59,882 bases of DNA from Desulfitibacter sp. BRH_c19 (GTDB taxonomy: Bacteria; Bacillota; DSM-16504; Desulfitibacterales; Desulfitibacteraceae): contig LOER01000041.1 of NCBI GenBank assembly GCA_001515945.1, forward strand, positions 1 through 59,882, given 5' to 3'. Below are positions 43,759-52,782 of the stretch, one piece after another. A program made the position numbers and the translations under genes. The notes under the pieces were generated by a model. That model was not told the origin of the DNA, ran no database searches, and was given only the letters and a program-made list of their open reading frames with translations. Within the stretch, counting starts at the first letter, position 1; each line of letters begins with the position of its first letter.

Positions 43759-46050
43759 TTACCTATTCCACCAAGCTTCTTGCATGTTGCTAATTGCATG
43801 GAAGTTGTTCTCAAATTCTGGGTGCTCTGCTTGAGCCCTTTCATAAAGCTCAGCCATTTCTTGGTTTTGGCCTTGTCTTTCTTTTAGAAGTGCAAGCCAC
43901 CATAATGCTTCATTATTGCTCTTGACAGCTACATTGAAATACTCCTCAGCTATTTTAAGATTATCAGTAAAGTAATTTCCTATCCCAGCATATAGGTAAA
44001 TATCCGCTGAAGCTCTAAGTCTATTACTCCTCCACAGGCTGTTTTCCCATTCCCCCAATGACCCCATTTTGGCTGATATTTGGTCTGGGATAGTACTTGC
44101 CTTATTCAGGTATGCTTCAGCTAAGTCATAGTCACCACTTTCCATTGACATGATTGCTCCATAATAATACATCTGGGCAAGATCATTCCATGTTTCCTGG
44201 TGCCACCTATTGCTATCTCTGGAAAGCTCCATGTACTCAACTGCTTTGTCTATATTATCTAAATTAAAATAAATCTGAGAGGCCTTTTTATATACTTCTG
44301 AATTATATTTATCTCTTTCAACTGCTGCTAATAAATACTCCTCTGCTTTCACTTCTTCTCCTTGACTTAGATAGAAATTAGCAAGATCTATTCTATAGCT
44401 CGCTGCAAATGGGTCATAGGTTCTTGCCTTTTCAAAATAGTTGATAGTAGCCTCCATGTTGCCAGAGCGATATGCCTCTAAGCCCTTACTAGCATTGCTG
44501 CTTGCGATAGCTAAAGTAATGGGCAAAACTAATTGCAAAATAATGAATACTGCAGACAGGACAACTACAGGAACTGTAGCCCCTTTAAACCATGTTTTAT
44601 TCGGATACTGCTGACTATATATACCTGCCGTTATTCCAAAGAGAACAAAGAGTACTATGGTAACTGCACTTAAGGAAAAGTCAAAATCAATAAAGGCATG
44701 GGCTCCCAAAGATATGACACCTACCATAAGTGCCCATTGGATATTCTTTAGATTATCATCTACAACCTTTAAAAGCCTGAAGCCCATATATAACATGGCA
44801 AACCAAAGACCTACAAAAAAGGTTAAACCTACATAACCAACCTGCATCAATGTCTGAGCAAAGTCATTGTGTACCTGGGTACTTTGATAGTAATAGCCCT
44901 GGAAGTGGTGATAGGATGCCTCCCAGGCTCCTCCCCCTAAGCCAAAGATAGGGCTTTCTTTAACCATCTTGAACGCCTCTAAGGGCCAATACACCCTTGA
45001 ACCTAAACTACTATCATCAAGAGATATTGTTGCAAGCCTGTTTGTAATATCTTCTGGCAAAACATACTGCCAGCCTAAAAAGCTTATGGCTATTAAAACT
45101 ATCATGACAACTAATAAGATTTTACCCTGGGGTAATTCAGACTTTATAATCCCCTTTTCTCTTATTATATTTAATCCAAGCTGAGCAACGATTACTACAG
45201 CTAAACCAATAAAAAACCAAAGCCATGCAAGTCCGATTTTATCCTCAACAATATTAGGAATAAGTCCATTATTTGCAATTAAAGAACCAAGCAATACAAA
45301 TACCCAGAAAAAAAATGCCTCAATCCTGTATTTTAACCATGGATTAGCCAAGGTTAAAACTAGCATAATTGGTAATAGTAAAAACGCACCCCTTGAGTTA
45401 GTCCCAAAAAACACAACCATCATAATATATGTTAAAACTATATATCCATATTTATAATGCTTCTTTGAGTTCTGCCATAAGCCTAGGGCTAAGATCGATA
45501 CTGCCAAAAGATAGCTTGCTAGTGTATTCGGGTATTGCAAGGTAGAATATATACGATTATCCACAAATCCGTCCTTAATACTGATCCAATCCATAGCACT
45601 AAAAATACCCGCCAAGGCTACACCAACTGCACTAAGGATAATTACATTAAGCAGCGAAACACTACTTTTGTAATCAATAACAAGTCTGCTGGCAAGCCAG
45701 AAAACATTAAAATACAACATGTACTTTATAATCTCTACTATAGCAAGTTTTTGGTTAACTGCTCCGAAATAAGCTATGATATAGCTTAATAAAAGACCTA
45801 GTACAAACCAGTCTAGTGGATTGTTGAGAATATCCACCCCTTCATCTTTTACTTTAACAAACCACCATAGGCTAAAAACAATGAGTGCAAATATTAATGC
45901 TGTATTTTGTTCAGTATTAAAAAATAAGCCTCTAAAATATGGAGGTAAAAATATTAATCCCCATAGACCCACAAATGCCAGCCAATAAAGAAAGCTATCT
46001 TTTTGTTCTCTTGTGTCAATCTTTTTTCTTTCTCTTTTCCCCTGTTTCAT
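43759..46050 (-). CDS. O-antigen ligase-like membrane protein with TPR-like tail
   Basis: A 763-residue protein. About 12-13 helices fill residues 1-500, with a Wzy_C-type loop (TISLDDSSLGSRVYWPLEAF, then SPIFGLGGGAWEASYHHFQG). A C-terminal soluble part of about 240 residues has TPR-like repeats (YFEKARTYDPFAASYRIDLA, EEYLLAAVERDKYNSEVYKK, EEYFNVAVKSNNEALWWLAL). Such ligase/TPR fusions may transfer glycans to proteins or lipids. It stands between the PglF- and PglE-like genes, so it may use the bacillosamine-type glycan. Confidence 0.88.
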   Translation of the reverse strand: MKQGKRERKKIDTREQKDSFLYWLAFVGLWGLIFLPPYFRGLFFNTEQNTALIFALIVFSLWWFVKVKDEGVDILNNPLDWFVLGLLLSYIIAYFGAVNQKLAIVEIIKYMLYFNVFWLASRLVIDYKSSVSLLNVIILSAVGVALAGIFSAMDWISIKDGFVDNRIYSTLQYPNTLASYLLAVSILALGLWQNSKKHYKYGYIVLTYIMMVVFFGTNSRGAFLLLPIMLVLTLANPWLKYRIEAFFFWVFVLLGSLIANNGLIPNIVEDKIGLAWLWFFIGLAVVIVAQLGLNIIREKGIIKSELPQGKILLVVMIVLIAISFLGWQYVLPEDITNRLATISLDDSSLGSRVYWPLEAFKMVKESPIFGLGGGAWEASYHHFQGYYYQSTQVHNDFAQTLMQVGYVGLTFFVGLWFAMLYMGFRLLKVVDDNLKNIQWALMVGVISLGAHAFIDFDFSLSAVTIVLFVLFGITAGIYSQQYPNKTWFKGATVPVVVLSAVFIILQLVLPITLAIASSNASKGLEAYRSGNMEATINYFEKARTYDPFAASYRIDLANFYLSQGEEVKAEEYLLAAVERDKYNSEVYKKASQIYFNLDNIDKAVEYMELSRDSNRWHQETWNDLAQMYYYGAIMSMESGDYDLAEAYLNKASTIPDQISAKMGSLGEWENSLWRSNRLRASADIYLYAGIGNYFTDNLKIAEEYFNVAVKSNNEALWWLALLKERQGQNQEMAELYERAQAEHPEFENNFHAISNMQEAWWNR

Positions 46051-46081
46051 TTGGCTTCCCCCAATTTATCTATTATATAAA

Positions 46082-47944
46082 TCATCCTATTTTCTCGGCC
46101 CTATTTTCTTCGCGAAAGTCTGGCAAAAATGCCTTTAAAAATTTAATAGTTTTATTATTATCAGTTGGGTATTTACCAGCACGTAGATCGGCCATAGTTT
46201 TTTCTATTAAGCTGTCATTGAGATGGTTTGGCTTTGCAACAAAAATCCTTTTATGAGTTGTGGAATTTACTCCTTCTTCTGCAGTTAGAAGTTCTTCGTA
46301 TAGCTTTTCTCCAGGGCGAATTCCCGTGACAACAATCTCAATATCCTTTCCAGGTTCTAACCCTGAAAGTTTGATAAGACTCTTGGCTAAATCCATAATC
46401 CTAACTGGTTCACCCATATCTAATACAAATACTTCTCCACCTTTTGCCATTGCTCCAGCTTGTATAACAAGCTGAACTGCCTCAGGTATGGTCATAAAAT
46501 ATCTAATCATTTCCTCATGGGTTACAGTAATTGGTCCACCCTCTGCTATTTGCTTTTTAAATAAGGGCACCACACTTCCTCTACTACCAAGCACATTACC
46601 AAAACGCACAGCAACAAAGTTTGTTCTGCTGGTTTTGTCCAAATGCTGAATAAACATTTCTGCTACCCTTTTACTTGCACCCATGACACTACTAGGATTG
46701 ACAGCTTTATCTGTTGAGATTAAAACGAATTTTTTTGTTCCGCAAAGGTCAGCTGCATAAGCAGTATTATATGTTCCACGCACATTGTTCTTAATTGCTT
46801 CTTCAGGATTGGCCTCCATCAGGGGAACATGTTTATGAGCAGCAGCATGAAAGACCACTTGTGGGTTATATGCCTTAAATATTTGCTCTATTGCCTGCTT
46901 ATCCTTAACATCTTTGGTTAGGGGAAGTATTTCAAGATGAGGATTTGTTTGTCTAAGTTCCATTTCTATGTCATACATGTTATTTTCACAGTTATCAATC
47001 AATAGTAATTTTGATGGCTCAAAAGTAATTATCTGCCTGCACAGCTCTGAACCTATAGAGCCCCCTGCTCCTGTCACAAGAACCACCTGATTTTTTAGAT
47101 ATTGACATATTTCTTCTAGATCTACCTTAACAGGATCTCTACCGAGCAGGTCTTCAACCTGCACTTCTCTAATATGATTAACAGTAATATTACCTTCTAC
47201 AAGGTCATAAATTCCTGGCAGGGTTTTTACTACTGCCTCTGTAGTATGACATATATCAACTATTTCCCTTATCTCACTACCTTGTGCTGAGGGGATTGCT
47301 AAAATGATTTCTTCAACCCCAAGTTTTTGAACTACTTCAGGAATTTTATCTCTACCGCCTAATACTCTTAACCCTAAAACCCGCAAATTTTGTTTATCCT
47401 TATCGTCATCAATAAAACCTACGATTTTGATTTCTTCTTTATAATGTCTTCTTAACTCTTTGGTAATGATTACTCCAGAATCTCCAGCCCCTATAATGAG
47501 AATATGCTTGCCTCCATTTTTAAAAATATTGTAAAGGTGATCATCTCTAAGCAGCCTCCATGCAAGCCGAGACCCTCCTACAATCAAAATAATGAGCATC
47601 CAGCTTAATATAAAGACGCTTCTTGGTAAGGGCAGACTCCCACCTTCTATAACAAAATAGGTTAGAGAAATGTTAATAATGGTACCTGCTGTAACTGCAT
47701 AAACAATGCTTATTAGTTCACCAATACTAGCATATTTCCAAACTCGATTGTATAAACCAAATAAATAAAAGCAAACTATGCGAATTACAGTAAAGATAGG
47801 GGCAAGATTTAAAAATGATTCCAAATACTGAGCAGGGATAGTACTTACCCCTTCAAAACGTATTATTAATGCTAAGAATAACGCAGCATTGACAAAAATA
47901 ATATCAATTAATATTAAAGCAAATGTACGTAAGTATTTAAACAT
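46082..47944 (-). CDS. pglF: PglF/CapD-type UDP-sugar 4,6-dehydratase
   Basis: A 620-residue protein: four N-terminal helices, a first Rossmann domain (HILIIGAGDSGVIITKELRR) and a catalytic SDR domain with VVLVTGAGGSIGSELCRQI, VVFHAAAHKHVPLMEANPEE and VLISTDKAVNPSSVMGASKR. The Thr-Asp-Lys/SSVMGASK arrangement is typical of PglF/FlaA1-type UDP-GlcNAc 4,6-dehydratases. It would start bacillosamine synthesis for PglE, PglD and PglC. GAGGTG precedes the ATG. Confidence 0.9.
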   Translation of the reverse strand: MFKYLRTFALILIDIIFVNAALFLALIIRFEGVSTIPAQYLESFLNLAPIFTVIRIVCFYLFGLYNRVWKYASIGELISIVYAVTAGTIINISLTYFVIEGGSLPLPRSVFILSWMLIILIVGGSRLAWRLLRDDHLYNIFKNGGKHILIIGAGDSGVIITKELRRHYKEEIKIVGFIDDDKDKQNLRVLGLRVLGGRDKIPEVVQKLGVEEIILAIPSAQGSEIREIVDICHTTEAVVKTLPGIYDLVEGNITVNHIREVQVEDLLGRDPVKVDLEEICQYLKNQVVLVTGAGGSIGSELCRQIITFEPSKLLLIDNCENNMYDIEMELRQTNPHLEILPLTKDVKDKQAIEQIFKAYNPQVVFHAAAHKHVPLMEANPEEAIKNNVRGTYNTAYAADLCGTKKFVLISTDKAVNPSSVMGASKRVAEMFIQHLDKTSRTNFVAVRFGNVLGSRGSVVPLFKKQIAEGGPITVTHEEMIRYFMTIPEAVQLVIQAGAMAKGGEVFVLDMGEPVRIMDLAKSLIKLSGLEPGKDIEIVVTGIRPGEKLYEELLTAEEGVNSTTHKRIFVAKPNHLNDSLIEKTMADLRAGKYPTDNNKTIKFLKAFLPDFREENRAEKIG

Positions 47945-48068
47945 ATGTATGGCACCTCAATAATCTATGTAATAACAAACCGCTACAAGAATTTCTACAA
48001 AAAGTTACTTAATTCCTGCTAGGTTTTACAGGTATTCTTAAACCCTCTGTATTTTAACTGGAAGAACT

Positions 48069-48099
48069 AAAAAATCATCCATTCTTTATAAACGGATGA
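48069..48099 (-). terminator. Terminator behind the small ORF
   Basis: The minus strand reads TCATCC, a 13-base loop, GGATGA, then six T. It lies between the 52-residue ORF and the PglF-type gene, so these are separate or attenuated transcripts. Confidence 0.7.
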
Positions 48100-48111
48100 A
48101 TTTTCTTTGCC

Positions 48112-48270
48112 TTATTTATATTGAATATTCACCTTGCTATTAATTATAAGCTTTATGGCATTAAAAGGTGTTAAATCCACCACATCAAGATTGTTTTTTC
48201 TTAAAAGGGCCTCTTCTCTTAGCTTCTGCTTTTTTCTCTCACGCTGCTTCTTTCTATCAGGGTGTGCCAT
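48112..48270 (-). CDS. Small basic protein, unknown (52 residues)
   Basis: A short open frame starts at ATG 48270 with a very good TAGGAGGG ribosome site eight bases upstream. It encodes MAHPDRKKQRERKKQKLREE, then ALLRKNNLDVVDLTPFNAIK and LIINSKVNIQYK. The first half is a Lys/Arg-rich helix; the second half is hydrophobic with a VDLTPFNA element. It is followed by a terminator. I do not recognise a family. The strong ribosome site, gap placement and own terminator argue that it is a real gene. Confidence 0.65.
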   Translation of the reverse strand: MAHPDRKKQRERKKQKLREEALLRKNNLDVVDLTPFNAIKLIINSKVNIQYK

Positions 48271-48395
48271 GATTATGCCCTCCTATCTTGATATGGAATA
48301 CCACTTTTTACCGTATATTGTACTTTCTATATTGATCATGATTATCCTGCCTGTAACTATTATCAAATTCAGCAGTTTTTCCCAACATACCCAGG

Positions 48396-49679
48396 TCAGG
48401 CGCTTAGTTTAGTTTTGTTTGGATCACTATTTATCCAGAATTCACGGAAGAATACTACAAATGCTCCGACCATTATTCCAAGCACTCCTGCTATTGCCAC
48501 ATTAAGCATTTTTCTAGGGGCAATAGGGTTCTCAGGTATTTGTGCTGATGCCATAATAGATACTGTATTGTCCCCCATTTCAGCCGTTGCAGCTATTCTT
48601 GTTTCTTCATATTTATTAGCAAAGGACTGGTATGTACTACGCAAGGTATCTACCTTTTGTTCTAGCTGTTCATGTACTGTTATTTTTTCTGCATATTCTT
48701 TTTGAAGCTCTTCTAACTGTCTTGAAATTACATCGATTTCTCTTTCTAACCCCGATAATTCTGCTTTTGCTTGAGCCATTGAAATATTGTCTGAACTTAT
48801 TATCTGTGTAAGATTTATATGTACTGGGTTTACCTCTTCTGTCTCTATAGAAATATCACTTAAAGAAGCAGTATCCTTACCATCAGTATCTCTTATCAAA
48901 CCAGCTAAAAGGGGATCGTCGATAACTGATTTTTTTACTATTAATACCTCAGGGGTACTTGCCTGTTCTTCTTTAGCCTTGTTTGAATGGGCATATAGCT
49001 GTTCTAGCTCCAGTTCTTTATTAACCATTGATGTCTTAAAGTTTGTAAGCATGCTTAGCTTAGAGCCAATCTCTGCGCTTAACTCATCCACTCCAGGGGA
49101 TCTAGCTAAAAACTCCTGCATCTCAGCAACGGCTATATCTAGCTTTTCATTTTCTATTTCCATTTGAGTTTGTAGTATGGATGCTGATTGGCCCATCCTC
49201 TGCTTATTCTGTTCATTTACAAAAGAAATAAATTCCTGTGAAAGTATGTTTGCTATTTCGGCGGCCTTTGCAGGATCAGTATCTATTACAGAAATCTCAA
49301 GCAAATTAGTATTTGTTACATTTGCTACACTAATCTTATCTGCAAACCTTGCAGGAGACATCTCTTCTTCAAAATCTAGTTTATCAACCACATTTTGAAG
49401 GATCTCTGGATTTTTAATTTGAGCTTTTATTGTTTCTAAATTCATTGTAGGATACTGTGACAAGGAATCTAACAAAACTGATATTGGATTATCAGATTCT
49501 GTTGATTGAATATTTGGTTGATTGACCATAAGTGAAGTTTTGGCCTGATATGTAGGTGTGAGAACAAAAAAGCTAAGTACGCCACTTATTAAGACTGCCA
49601 TAACTGTAATAACGGATATAATTACCTTGCCTCGTAAAAGTGTTTCTATAAGTTCTCGTAAATTTATTTCCTCTTCCAT
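48396..49679 (-). CDS. Wzz/YveK-type chain-length determinant protein (copy 1)
   Basis: A 427-residue membrane protein: short cytoplasmic start MEEEINLRELIETLLRGK, first helix (ISVITVMAVLISGVLSFFVL), a long extracellular coiled-coil region, and a second helix (VAIAGVLGIMVGAFVVFFRE) with the upstream Pro-rich ENPIAPRKMLN motif. This is the Wzz/polysaccharide co-polymerase fold controlling chain length. No tyrosine-kinase domain is fused and no kinase gene is next to it. It is a tandem paralogue of the gene at 49828-51120. Confidence 0.92.
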   Translation of the reverse strand: MEEEINLRELIETLLRGKVIISVITVMAVLISGVLSFFVLTPTYQAKTSLMVNQPNIQSTESDNPISVLLDSLSQYPTMNLETIKAQIKNPEILQNVVDKLDFEEEMSPARFADKISVANVTNTNLLEISVIDTDPAKAAEIANILSQEFISFVNEQNKQRMGQSASILQTQMEIENEKLDIAVAEMQEFLARSPGVDELSAEIGSKLSMLTNFKTSMVNKELELEQLYAHSNKAKEEQASTPEVLIVKKSVIDDPLLAGLIRDTDGKDTASLSDISIETEEVNPVHINLTQIISSDNISMAQAKAELSGLEREIDVISRQLEELQKEYAEKITVHEQLEQKVDTLRSTYQSFANKYEETRIAATAEMGDNTVSIMASAQIPENPIAPRKMLNVAIAGVLGIMVGAFVVFFREFWINSDPNKTKLSA

Positions 49680-49810
49680 AACTTTAACAACTCCTAAGAT
49701 TCGACTGTTTCTGCATCAATAGAAGTTATTCTATATGATTAGTACATTTCCTGCCTAAAACTTGTGTTTTTTCCATAGATTACCCATATAGTTTTAGTCG
49801 AGCACATACT

Positions 49811-49850
49811 TAAAAAGCCGCAGGGCCTTAAACGGCTTGATTCTGCGACT
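49811..49850 (-). terminator. Terminator overlapping the end of Wzz copy 2
   Basis: The minus strand forms AGTCGCAG/CTGCGGCT (one G-U pair) followed by five T. The stop codon of the upstream wzz-like gene (49828-49830) lies inside the hairpin loop. Confidence 0.75.
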
Positions 49851-51120
49851 TTTTGTTCGGATTACTATTTATCCAAAATTCACGGAGGAATACTACAAAG
49901 ACTCCAATCATTATACCTAATACCCCTGCTATAGCTAGGTTGAGTTTTTTATTGGGCGCTATAGGATTTTCAGGCACCTGTGCTGAAGCCAAAATAGTTA
50001 CAGTATTGTCACCCATTTCAGCAGATGCAGCAATTCTAGCTTCCTCATATTTGTTGGCAAAGGCCTGGTATGTACCACTTAGGGTATTGACCTTCTGTTC
50101 AAGCTGATCATGTAAAGTTCTCTTCTCAGCATATTGTGCATTAAGCTTATCTAATTGTACTTTTAATTCTCTTATTTCGCGATTTAAACCGGTCAATTCG
50201 GTTTCAATCTGCGAAATCGATATTTTATCAAAGCTAACTGTTTCTGAAAGAAACACATATGATGGATTAATTTCTTCTGTTTCCAACTCTATTTTGCTTA
50301 AAGAACTAGTATCCATATCTTCTGTATCTTGTATTAAGCCTGATAATAAAGGATCATCAATTACAGACTTTTTAGTTACTAATGTCATGGGAGTTTGCTC
50401 TAGTTCTTTTTGTGCACTTGATAAGCTAGCTTGTAGCTTTTCAAGCTCAATTTGCTGACTTACTATAGTTGTTTTGAATTCAGTTAACTGCATTAATTTA
50501 GCATTAATATCGTAGCTCAATTCCTCTACTCCTGGAGATTGAGACAAAAACGTCTTCATTTCTTCTACAGCTTCATCCAGCTTTTCACCTTCTATTTGTA
50601 TCTGCTTTTCCAAGAAGGATACTGACTGATTCATCCTATCTTTGTTTTGATCATTAATGAACTTAATGAATTCCTGGGACAATATGCTGGCCATTTCTGC
50701 TGCAAAAGCAGGGTCTTTATCATTGACTGAGATCTCCATAAGGCTTGTGTCTTTTACAATCTGCACATCTATTTTTTGTTCAAGACCTGTCAATGTCAAT
50801 TCTTCGTCATTAGTCTGTAGCATGTCAAGAGCAGCTCGTAGTAGATCAGGGTTTATTACCTGGGAACGAAGAGTCTCCATTGTCATGGTAGGATATTGGG
50901 AAATTGATTCTAAAAATACTGATAAACTGCTGTCAGCGTCCTGGCGACTGATATTTGGCAGATTAATTAAAAGTGTTGTTTTCGCCTGATAAGTAGGTGA
51001 TAAAATAATAAAGCTGAAGACTCCACTTATTAACACCGCCACTATTGTAATTATAGCAATAAATACTTTTCCCCGGATTAGTACTTCGATTATTTCTCGT
51101 AAATTGATTTCTTCCTCCAT
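49828..51120 (-). CDS. Wzz/YveK-type chain-length determinant protein (copy 2)
   Basis: A 430-residue paralogue of the neighbouring gene with the same layout: MEEEINLREIIEVLIRGK, helix one, a coiled-coil ectodomain (IEGEKLDEAVEEMKTFLSQS, ELTGLNREIRELKVQLDKLN), ENPIAPNKKLN and helix two. The ATG at 51120 aligns with the start of copy 1; the GTG at 51132 is less likely. The upstream regions of both copies share TACTAATCAT followed by a -10-like box, so gene and promoter were duplicated together. Confidence 0.92.
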   Translation of the reverse strand: MEEEINLREIIEVLIRGKVFIAIITIVAVLISGVFSFIILSPTYQAKTTLLINLPNISRQDADSSLSVFLESISQYPTMTMETLRSQVINPDLLRAALDMLQTNDEELTLTGLEQKIDVQIVKDTSLMEISVNDKDPAFAAEMASILSQEFIKFINDQNKDRMNQSVSFLEKQIQIEGEKLDEAVEEMKTFLSQSPGVEELSYDINAKLMQLTEFKTTIVSQQIELEKLQASLSSAQKELEQTPMTLVTKKSVIDDPLLSGLIQDTEDMDTSSLSKIELETEEINPSYVFLSETVSFDKISISQIETELTGLNREIRELKVQLDKLNAQYAEKRTLHDQLEQKVNTLSGTYQAFANKYEEARIAASAEMGDNTVTILASAQVPENPIAPNKKLNLAIAGVLGIMIGVFVVFLREFWINSNPNKKSQNQAV

Positions 51121-51294
51121 AGCCTTGACCACTCCCTGAATTCATGTGTTGCTCCATCAATATCAATTATACATGATTAGTATATTGCTTGTCTTATACA
51201 TTTTTTACCTTTTTATGATTTATTTATTTTATAGGTTAGTTAGACGTGGAGTGGGAAAATTTGTTCCTGTGAAAGGAAGAAGCTATATGCCTTA

Positions 51295-51855
51295 CTAACA
51301 TTCACTACAAATAATGCAGTTCTTTTTTTCTTTCGCTTTATATAGTGCTTCGTCAGCTATTTTTATAAATTGCTCTAGTTCGAGCTCCTCTTGTTTTTTT
51401 GTGGATGCTATGCCCATGCTAACAGTTATTTTGCAAGTTACATTCTCACAAGAAAAAGAAAAATTCTCTACAGTACTTTTGATTCTGTTAGAAATTTTAA
51501 CTGCTTCTCTAACATCTGTACGAAAAAGTACTACTGCAAATTCCTCTCCTCCCCACCTGACTACTAGGTCACTATCCCTTGTATTACTCTTCAGTATCCT
51601 GGCAAATTGCTTTAGTACCTGATCTCCTACTGGATGACCATATATGTCATTGACATCCTTGAAGTTATCAATATCAATTAAAATCAGAAATACCGGTCTT
51701 TTTCGCTTCAACTCTGCCATTTTCTTATAGAAATATCTCCTTGTGTAAAGGTCAGTCAGCATATCAGTATGTGCTTTCTTATATAGATGCTTAATTATAA
51801 TTACAAAACATATGATGATAATCATTTGAATTATAGCTAAAGCAGTCCATATCAT
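51295..51855 (-). CDS. GGDEF-domain diguanylate cyclase
   Basis: A 186-residue protein: one N-terminal membrane helix, then a GGDEF domain (DMLTDLYTRRYFYKKM, LILIDIDNFKDVNDIYGHPV, WGGEEFAVVLFR). The signature is GGEEF at residues 102-106, and the RxxD inhibitory site is RDSD five residues before it, so product inhibition is expected. It synthesises c-di-GMP. Its ATG overlaps the stop of the Spo0E-like gene (ATGA), implying coupled translation. Confidence 0.94.
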   Translation of the reverse strand: MIWTALAIIQMIIIICFVIIIKHLYKKAHTDMLTDLYTRRYFYKKMAELKRKRPVFLILIDIDNFKDVNDIYGHPVGDQVLKQFARILKSNTRDSDLVVRWGGEEFAVVLFRTDVREAVKISNRIKSTVENFSFSCENVTCKITVSMGIASTKKQEELELEQFIKIADEALYKAKEKKNCIICSEC

Positions 51856-52013
51856 TTTTCAGCATCCTCCTCTTCCTTCTTTTCTATATAATATTGAACA
51901 ATATACTTGTCCATTTTTTGACTGATTTTTAAGAGGATATTTTTACTCATATTCATATTAACAGCATTAACAAGTATTTTTCTTGCTATTTCTATTCTAG
52001 TTGATAAACCCAC
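51852..52013 (-). CDS. Spo0E-like aspartyl-phosphate phosphatase (53 residues)
   Basis: A small frame starts at GTG 52013 with AGAGGAG upstream and ends in a TGA overlapping the GGDEF start. It contains ILLKISQKMDKYIVQYYIEK, matching the Spo0E family core (Ser-x-x-hydrophobic-Asp-x-x-Ile-x-x-Tyr). Spo0E proteins remove phosphate from Spo0A and delay sporulation. The overlap with a diguanylate cyclase gene suggests shared control of sporulation and c-di-GMP. It is a confident family call despite the size. Confidence 0.8.
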   Translation of the reverse strand: MGLSTRIEIARKILVNAVNMNMSKNILLKISQKMDKYIVQYYIEKKEEEDAEK

Positions 52014-52149
52014 CTTATCACTCCTCTAAAACACCTGCAATAATTTTACATTAAATCAAAGCTATTTGCAAATAATAAATATATGCTAATAGCACATTCA
52101 GGTATTATCTAAAGTTCGATAAAGTAGCCTCAGGCGAGGAGTGGATAAA

Positions 52150-52539
52150 ATGGTAGGTGACAAAGATATAGATCTCAAGGCGATTGGACAAAGAATACGG
52201 GGAGAAAGAGAAAAGCTAGGTCTTTCACGAGAGAAATTTGCAGAGATTATTGGGCTTTCAGACTACTATGTTGGACAATTAGAACGTGGAGAAAGGCAAA
52301 TGAGTCTTCCTGTTTTGGTTAAAATCAGTAAGCATTTGCGGGAATCTTTGGATTACCTGATCTTTGGAGCTGTTAACCAGGATGCTAGTTATTTCTTGGA
52401 AGGTAATGATCATTATGGGGTATCTAACGGTAATATGGATAAGAGCAAGGAGATTAATGTTTTACTAGACAAGTGTTCAGATACGGAGCTAGAGCTAATT
52501 TATAAGGTTATAAGAACAATACTTCCTTATTTAAGCTAA
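52150..52539 (+). CDS. XRE/SinR-like transcriptional regulator
   Basis: About 129 residues. The N-terminal helix-turn-helix (AIGQRIRGEREKLGLSREKF, DYYVGQLERGERQMSL, SKHLRESLDYLIFG) is of the XRE type. The C-terminal part (DKCSDTELELIYKVIRTILP) may dimerise. The ATG at 52150 has AGGAG eight bases upstream. It is divergent from the Spo0E-like/GGDEF pair across a 136-base gap and may regulate it. Confidence 0.9.
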   Translation: MVGDKDIDLKAIGQRIRGEREKLGLSREKFAEIIGLSDYYVGQLERGERQMSLPVLVKISKHLRESLDYLIFGAVNQDASYFLEGNDHYGVSNGNMDKSKEINVLLDKCSDTELELIYKVIRTILPYLS

Positions 52540-52544
52540 ATTTA

Positions 52545-52745
52545 CAAATAATCATTAATATATTTCATATAACTCTTATAATATGACAATGTTTCCTTTA
52601 TAGATTTGTGTACTGTAGCGCTTATTTATTTCAATAAATGAAGAATAGTAATGTCCTTATGTTCCATGAGCTCAGAATAGTATGTATGCAATGACAATAG
52701 TTTTTACAAGAGGATCTTCTAGAGAGACGAGGCGTATACCTCTCC
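52545..52745 (-). pseudogene. Deleted relic copy of the hepT-mntA-pfkA junction
   Basis: Four collinear pieces match 53735-53820, 53918-53940, 54068-54125 and 54709-54750. They are the hepT 3' end, two inner hepT pieces and part of the pfkA 3' region. Sequence between them was deleted. One piece has TATGTATGCAATGACAATAG where the main copy has TATGTATCAATGACAATAG; the extra base restores the hepT reading frame. Confidence 0.85.
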
Positions 52746-52782
52746 CCCATTTCTAAATCAATGTACCTATCTCCTTGATTTC

